Below are positions 19,656 to 24,667 of a stretch of 24,667 nt of DNA, piece by piece; position 1 is the first letter of the stretch; each line of letters begins with the position of its first letter. The notes beneath the pieces are model-generated. The model did not search any database. It was not told where the DNA came from and was given only the letters and a program-made list of their open reading frames with translations. The stretch comes from Paramecium octaurelia (lineage: Eukaryota > Ciliophora > Oligohymenophorea > Peniculida > Parameciidae). The stretch lies in contig CAJJDP010000034.1 of the NCBI GenBank assembly GCA_905182995.1, forward strand, positions 495,356 to 520,022, given 5' to 3'. The translations under genes and the position numbers were made by a program.

Positions 19656-21727
19656 TCAAATCTAAATCACTAACTGTTGTTCTTCATTATAAATAAATTT
19701 ATAGTGCTAATATGTATTAAGAGTCTTCTAAAGACCTTGAAATAACAAACATGACAAATTCTAAAAATTTAACAATAGTTTTAATCTAAAGATAATTAAT
19801 TAATGTGTGGTGACTACGAAAAACTTTAAGTTAATCCAACCCTGATTTGTTATCCCAGTATTAGTGATAAAAACATCATAAATTGAGGCATAAGATAATC
19901 TCATATGCTGAAAGATCTACCTTCGAAACTGTAAAATTATGGGAATATCATTTCTAATTCCACATATTGAATTGCAACTAATTGTTTCCAGTCTACTGGT
20001 ATGATTAAATTGATCATGCAATTTCGTCAATTAAATTTACACTGGATGTTTCAACGCACTATAATCAGTCCAATCAAATTCTATAATATTTCCATTGTAT
20101 TCAAAATTAAAATTATCCTCTAATCGAGCTATGGTATTATTTTTGATAAACTACTTTTCTTCTACAATCTTTAGGACTTCCTGTTCCCTGATAATGTTAA
20201 TTTCATCTTAGCATTCTTGTATCCAATTAAATCTTGTCTAAATTTATTGTTTTCTATTTCTAGTTCAAATCAGTCAGAATATTTCTTGCTTCATAAAAAC
20301 CTGTTTCAACAACTTGATGCCAGATTAATCCTTTGAAATTACTTTGTAATAATAGATTAATGTCAATTTTTACAATAGAACAAGAAGTTCATCACCCTCA
20401 ATTCCATTCTTGCCCAGAACTTGGATGGTGACTACCTTATCCTTAACTAAATTAATATATTTGATGAGTTACTTGTATTTGAAATGGAAACATCAAAACC
20501 TAACAGACTTGGAACTTCAATTCTTTTGTTTGAAATTACCCATCTTCTGCTTTGACATTTACTCCATCTATTGATTATGCATAATAGAATCCGCAATTCT
20601 TTATTAGCATTCGTAATTTGATTCAAATGAAAATGAAACACATATTCAAATTAATCAACCGACTTTGCTTTTCAATTCTCTTATTTGTCCTCTCCAATCA
20701 ACTTGAACTATATGAAACACTTCTATTGATCTTTGCCTAATAACATTATATGCCCTGCAATTAGTTCAATTCTCAAAATACATTTATATCCATCAAATGT
20801 CTTATTTTATAATTAATAAATATCTCACTTAAATTCTAATTAATCTTTCAATTATGAATTTTGAGAATATTTGTATCTCTTCAGCAATTCTTCTCATTCT
20901 CTCTATAAAACCTAGTCAGGAAAGGCACCAAATATTTCTCAAATATTATTGTAGCCATCAAATTCAGGAGACTTATAGATTTAGGAGTATTCTGGACTCA
21001 TATTCAAACAAAACCGAAAATATTTTTCTCCAAAAATATCCTACAGGCCATTCTTCTAAGAGAGGAAGATGTAACTATTAAAGATCATTCTATTTCTATT
21101 TTTATTCCAGTATTGGAGACAATATCAATGGCTGGTTCATTTGATAATAATGTTTCTAAAAATAATAAATTGATCTTAACTAAATAGTGATCTTATTCTT
21201 TTGGACTGAATCTGTAGTCTTAATTACTGGGTTTACTTCTCTTGTTATATCTAATCTGATTTCCAGGTGATTGTTTTTATTTCAACCTCAGACTTCATCT
21301 TTTACTAGTAATGTATGAGAAGTTTGTATATCTTTCAGCGTCTAATTTGTTAAACATCGTTTATTTCAACAACTCTTTCAGTTCTAAATCCTACAATATA
21401 CCTTCTGCTGCAATGAGTATCACAATTTTAAATGGTTCAATGCTTGGAGGCTGAATCTTCATTATCACAGCAGTTCTTTGATCTTATCCAAAATCCTCTC
21501 CTTCTATTCCTCTCTAATACTTATAATTTCATTTGAATTTCCTTCAAATAATCAAAATCAATAAATTAATAGAATTTTATTGCAAATTCGAGTACTTTTG
21601 ATAAAATTTATTTGAAAATCTATAATAGAGATTTAGCTTCGATCATTAAGGACATCTTTTTGTTTGAGGAACTATATCTAACACTCCTTAATATTGTATT
21701 TAGGCGCATATTATTCTCGATGTAACT
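19656..21727 (-). pseudogene. large broken minus-strand ciliate gene
   Basis: Consecutive overlapping ciliate-code frames read leftwards: 21727-21440 (96 codons), 21528-21298 (77 codons, with KIQPPSIEPFKIVILIAAEG), 21281-20967 (105 codons, with EIRLDITREVNPVIKTTDSV), fragments near 20640-20330 (GVNVKAEDGQFQTKELKFQV and DKVVTIQVLGKNGIEGDELL), then 20264-19659 (202 codons, with QECQDEINIIREQEVLKIVE and ARLEDNFNFEYNGNIIEFDW). Several pieces look like beta-sandwich segments with an Asn-Thr-Gly motif (ITNTGITNQG, VSNTGIKIEIE, ISNTSNSSN), which might be repeats in a large extracellular protein. No domain can be named. A 32-nt GTAAAA...ACAAAG stretch near 20340-20375 could be an intron, but most frame changes have no such explanation. 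Confidence 0.4.
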
Positions 21728-21880
21728 TCAAATACCCTTTCAACTAAATTTAACATTAGATATAAATGTGGATAAATCCTAAGTACTTTTCTCATTGATC
21801 TAGAAAAGGGTTGAGTCATTGAGAGAAGATGCATTGAATTTTAATTAATAATAATAAATTATATTTTTTATTTAATTATT
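21728..21880. promoter_or_regulatory. AT-rich gap between divergent frames
   Basis: About 150 bases between the minus-strand composite ending at 21727 and an ATG at 21881 on the plus strand, ending in TTTTTTATTTAATTATT. This is consistent with a divergent promoter, but no element is recognised. Confidence 0.25.
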
Positions 21881-22159
21881 ATGAATTCTGAAATTCATGA
21901 TCAAATTAAAAATAAGTTTTTGAAGATGTATATATTCCTGCTGTTCATTTTGGTATTCAACAATTCAATTCAGCATCTCCTTCCAAAAAATATGCTCAGG
22001 CTAACTTTTAGGGATTTTTCTGTCTTTAAACCTCACTCTCCTTCCTTTGATCAATTCCCTATTTCTCTAAATTTCATTGCATCCATCCTGGACCCTCCAT
22101 TCTTTAAAGCACTCGTATCATTTATGATACATTAATTTTATTCATATTTTAGCCCTTGA
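21881..22159 (+). CDS. 92-residue plus-strand frame with a hydrophobic N-terminal helix (copy 1)
   Basis: ATG at 21881 to TGA 22157-22159, 92 codons under the ciliate code (84 before the first TAA). Residues 16-28 (MYIFLLFILVFNN) form a hydrophobic helix after a basic start, which could be a signal anchor. The rest is Phe/Ser/Pro-rich (FSVFKPHSPSFDQFPISLNF). The minus strand here has many TGAs, so this is not an obvious shadow of another gene. Family unknown. Confidence 0.35.
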
Positions 22160-22207
22160 TTGAATCAAACTCAAGAATATCATTTGGTTCTCAGGTTCCT
22201 TTATTCC

Positions 22208-22208
22208 N
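22208..22208. other. single-N gap
   Basis: One N exactly between the two copies of the 1950-base block. Confidence 0.9.
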
Positions 22209-23678
22209 TTCTAGTTCAAATCAGTCAGAATATTTCTTGCTTCATAAAAACCTGTTTCAACAACTTGATGCCAGATTAATCCTTTGAAATTACTTTGTAA
22301 TAATAGATTAATGTCAATTTTTACAATAGAACAAGAAGTTCATCACCCTCAATTCCATTCTTGCCCAGAACTTGGATGGTGACTACCTTATCCTTAACTA
22401 AATTAATATATTTGATGAGTTACTTGTATTTGAAATGGAAACATCAAAACCTAACAGACTTGGAACTTCAATTCTTTTGTTTGAAATTACCCATCTTCTG
22501 CTTTGACATTTACTCCATCTATTGATTATGCATAATAGAATCCGCAATTCTTTATTAGCATTCGTAATTTGATTCAAATGAAAATGAAACACATATTCAA
22601 ATTAATCAACCGACTTTGCTTTTCAATTCTCTTATTTGTCCTCTCCAATCAACTTGAACTATATGAAACACTTCTATTGATCTTTGCCTAATAACATTAT
22701 ATGCCCTGCAATTAGTTCAATTCTCAAAATACATTTATATCCATCAAATGTCTTATTTTATAATTAATAAATATCTCACTTAAATTCTAATTAATCTTTC
22801 AATTATGAATTTTGAGAATATTTGTATCTCTTCAGCAATTCTTCTCATTCTCTCTATAAAACCTAGTCAGGAAAGGCACCAAATATTTCTCAAATATTAT
22901 TGTAGCCATCAAATTCAGGAGACTTATAGATTTAGGAGTATTCTGGACTCATATTCAAACAAAACCGAAAATATTTTTCTCCAAAAATATCCTACAGGCC
23001 ATTCTTCTAAGAGAGGAAGATGTAACTATTAAAGATCATTCTATTTCTATTTTTATTCCAGTATTGGAGACAATATCAATGGCTGGTTCATTTGATAATA
23101 ATGTTTCTAAAAATAATAAATTGATCTTAACTAAATAGTGATCTTATTCTTTTGGACTGAATCTGTAGTCTTAATTACTGGGTTTACTTCTCTTGTTATA
23201 TCTAATCTGATTTCCAGGTGATTGTTTTTATTTCAACCTCAGACTTCATCTTTTACTAGTAATGTATGAGAAGTTTGTATATCTTTCAGCGTCTAATTTG
23301 TTAAACATCGTTTATTTCAACAACTCTTTCAGTTCTAAATCCTACAATATACCTTCTGCTGCAATGAGTATCACAATTTTAAATGGTTCAATGCTTGGAG
23401 GCTGAATCTTCATTATCACAGCAGTTCTTTGATCTTATCCAAAATCCTCTCCTTCTATTCCTCTCTAATACTTATAATTTCATTTGAATTTCCTTCAAAT
23501 AATCAAAATCAATAAATTAATAGAATTTTATTGCAAATTCGAGTACTTTTGATAAAATTTATTTGAAAATCTATAATAGAGATTTAGCTTCGATCATTAA
23601 GGACATCTTTTTGTTTGAGGAACTATATCTAACACTCCTTAATATTGTATTTAGGCGCATATTATTCTCGATGTAACT
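22209..23678 (-). pseudogene. 5' part of the large broken minus-strand gene (copy 2)
   Basis: The frames of 20258-21727 shifted by 1951: 96-codon frame at 23391-23678, 77-codon frame at 23249-23479, 105-codon frame at 22918-23232. The 202-codon 3' frame is absent from this copy because the block starts at 22209. A truncated second gene copy ending at a single N is what an unmerged contig overlap would leave. Confidence 0.35.
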
Positions 23679-23831
23679 TCAAATACCCTTTCAACTAAAT
23701 TTAACATTAGATATAAATGTGGATAAATCCTAAGTACTTTTCTCATTGATCTAGAAAAGGGTTGAGTCATTGAGAGAAGATGCATTGAATTTTAATTAAT
23801 AATAATAAATTATATTTTTTATTTAATTATT

Positions 23832-24110
23832 ATGAATTCTGAAATTCATGATCAAATTAAAAATAAGTTTTTGAAGATGTATATATTCCTGCTGTTCATT
23901 TTGGTATTCAACAATTCAATTCAGCATCTCCTTCCAAAAAATATGCTCAGGCTAACTTTTAGGGATTTTTCTGTCTTTAAACCTCACTCTCCTTCCTTTG
24001 ATCAATTCCCTATTTCTCTAAATTTCATTGCATCCATCCTGGACCCTCCATTCTTTAAAGCACTCGTATCATTTATGATACATTAATTTTATTCATATTT
24101 TAGCCCTTGA
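23832..24110 (+). CDS. 92-residue plus-strand frame (copy 2, probably the same locus)
   Basis: Identical to 21881-22159 shifted by 1951: ATG at 23832, TGA 24108-24110. Count once if the duplication is an assembly artefact. Confidence 0.3.
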
Positions 24111-24158
24111 TTGAATCAAACTCAAGAATATCATTTGGTTCTCAGGTTCCTTTATTCC

Positions 24159-24667
24159 TCATCTTAACATATACTTAAGGAATGCTAAGAATTTAGTTTA
24201 TTAAGGGATATGCATTCAATAAGAAAAATTGTTTTGTGTATCCAGAACAAAGGTAATAACAATATATGTTAAAGTAATCAGTATTAACTTCAGTGGTTCA
24301 AATATATCATTATAAATTATTTTAATAAAGAATTATCTCAAAAGTTCAGTACTAATTTAACGGTATCATTTTGGTCGATTTAGTGATTAAAAACTTCACC
24401 ATTTACTTTCACTAAGGCCACTCAAAGTTCGATTAAAACTATATAAGAAGCAAATTAATTTTGGTTTAGCAATTATTATTATTATTATTTAACCCTTATT
24501 CAGGTAACAACACAAACATAAATCCAATTATTATTTTATTAACTACTTATATGCTCTTCAACTAAACTTTCAATCACCTAATCATTATTTTTTGGCAATT
24601 TCGTTCATCCCTTTTTTATATCATAATAAAATTCGTCGTCACTTTTATAATTTAGAAGTTGTGTTTC
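24159..24667. other. right-hand unique flank
   Basis: AT-rich sequence after the last duplicated block, with a short ATT-rich tract near 24473-24488. No frame, RNA gene or repeat worth calling was seen. Confidence 0.35.

Larger units (their letters stand above)
20258..22207. repeat. first copy of a 1950-base direct duplication
   Basis: Starts TTCTAGTTCAAATCAG and ends TTCCTTTATTCC immediately before the N at 22208. It repeats from 22209 at a constant offset of 1951. Confidence 0.95.
22209..24158. repeat. second copy of the 1950-base direct duplication
   Basis: Identical in compared stretches to 20258-22207. Unique sequence resumes at 24159. Confidence 0.95.

Noticed and set aside
20854..21144. 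A 96-codon plus-strand frame with ATG and TGA under the ciliate code, copied at 22805-23095
   Set aside because: It lies wholly opposite the 105-codon minus-strand frame of the composite gene and part of its downstream sequence. Both look protein-like and the minus strand has more continuous neighbours, so the plus frame is treated as a probable shadow.
1..24667. Bacterial or archaeal origin
   Set aside because: No prokaryotic operons, Shine-Dalgarno-led genes or long standard-code frames. The recognisable protein is ciliate-like and needs TAA/TAG as Gln.
1..24667. Transposons, CRISPR arrays, tRNA or rRNA genes
   Set aside because: No transposase catalytic motif, long terminal inverted repeats, regularly spaced short repeats, or recognisable tRNA/rRNA core sequence was seen. 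The three long repeats are explained by single-N joins.

Overview
The window looks like a stretch of ciliate nuclear DNA, most likely Paramecium or a close relative. Under the standard code it looks almost gene-free: the longest frames are about 60-85 codons. If TAA and TAG are read as glutamine and TGA is the only stop, open frames of 100-360 codons appear on both strands. The best evidence is a minus-strand gene at 9127-10142. It encodes a signal peptide and a Gly-Ile-Arg segment followed by a CxxxCxxC...CxxC furin-like cysteine motif, as in Paramecium surface proteins, with TAA and TAG falling inside the domain. Several frames are joined by 24-39 nt GT...AG stretches that resemble Paramecium micro-introns. 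The DNA is very AT-rich, and no rRNA, tRNA, telomere array, CRISPR or transposase was recognised.

Layout. 1-4.3 kb: a partial gene at the left edge, a signal-peptide start at 901, a broken minus-strand gene at 1.86-2.58 kb and a plus frame at 3.8-4.25 kb. 4.99-7.55 kb: a 1284-base block present twice, carrying a minus-strand gene with a likely 39-nt intron. 7.56-8.6 kb: two consecutive plus frames (112 and 180 codons from ATG). 8.5-9.06 kb: an island of distinctly higher GC. 9.1-10.9 kb: the furin-like gene and a 134-codon gene, both minus strand and both starting with a signal peptide. 11.1-13.8 kb: plus-strand frames and remnants. 13.8-14.1 kb: a short convergent minus remnant. 14.6-16.2 kb: the longest plus gene candidate. 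16.3-22 kb: minus-strand composite frames that may belong to one or more large extracellular proteins.

The most striking structural feature is three long direct duplications (1284, 1512 and 1950 bases). In each, the two copies are separated by exactly one N and appear identical. This is what overlapping contigs joined end to end without merging would produce, so the true locus is probably about 19.9 kb. A second recurring feature is that reading frames break, several times at A/T homopolymer runs, while protein-like sequence continues in another frame. This may be uncorrected homopolymer error or real gene decay.

Caution: in DNA this AT-rich, read with only one stop codon, non-coding frames can also look protein-like, and open frames of 100-200 codons are expected by chance. 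Confidence is therefore kept low wherever family motifs, a plausible start and stop, or an intron do not add support. No metabolic pathway can be reconstructed. The recognisable theme is secreted or surface proteins.
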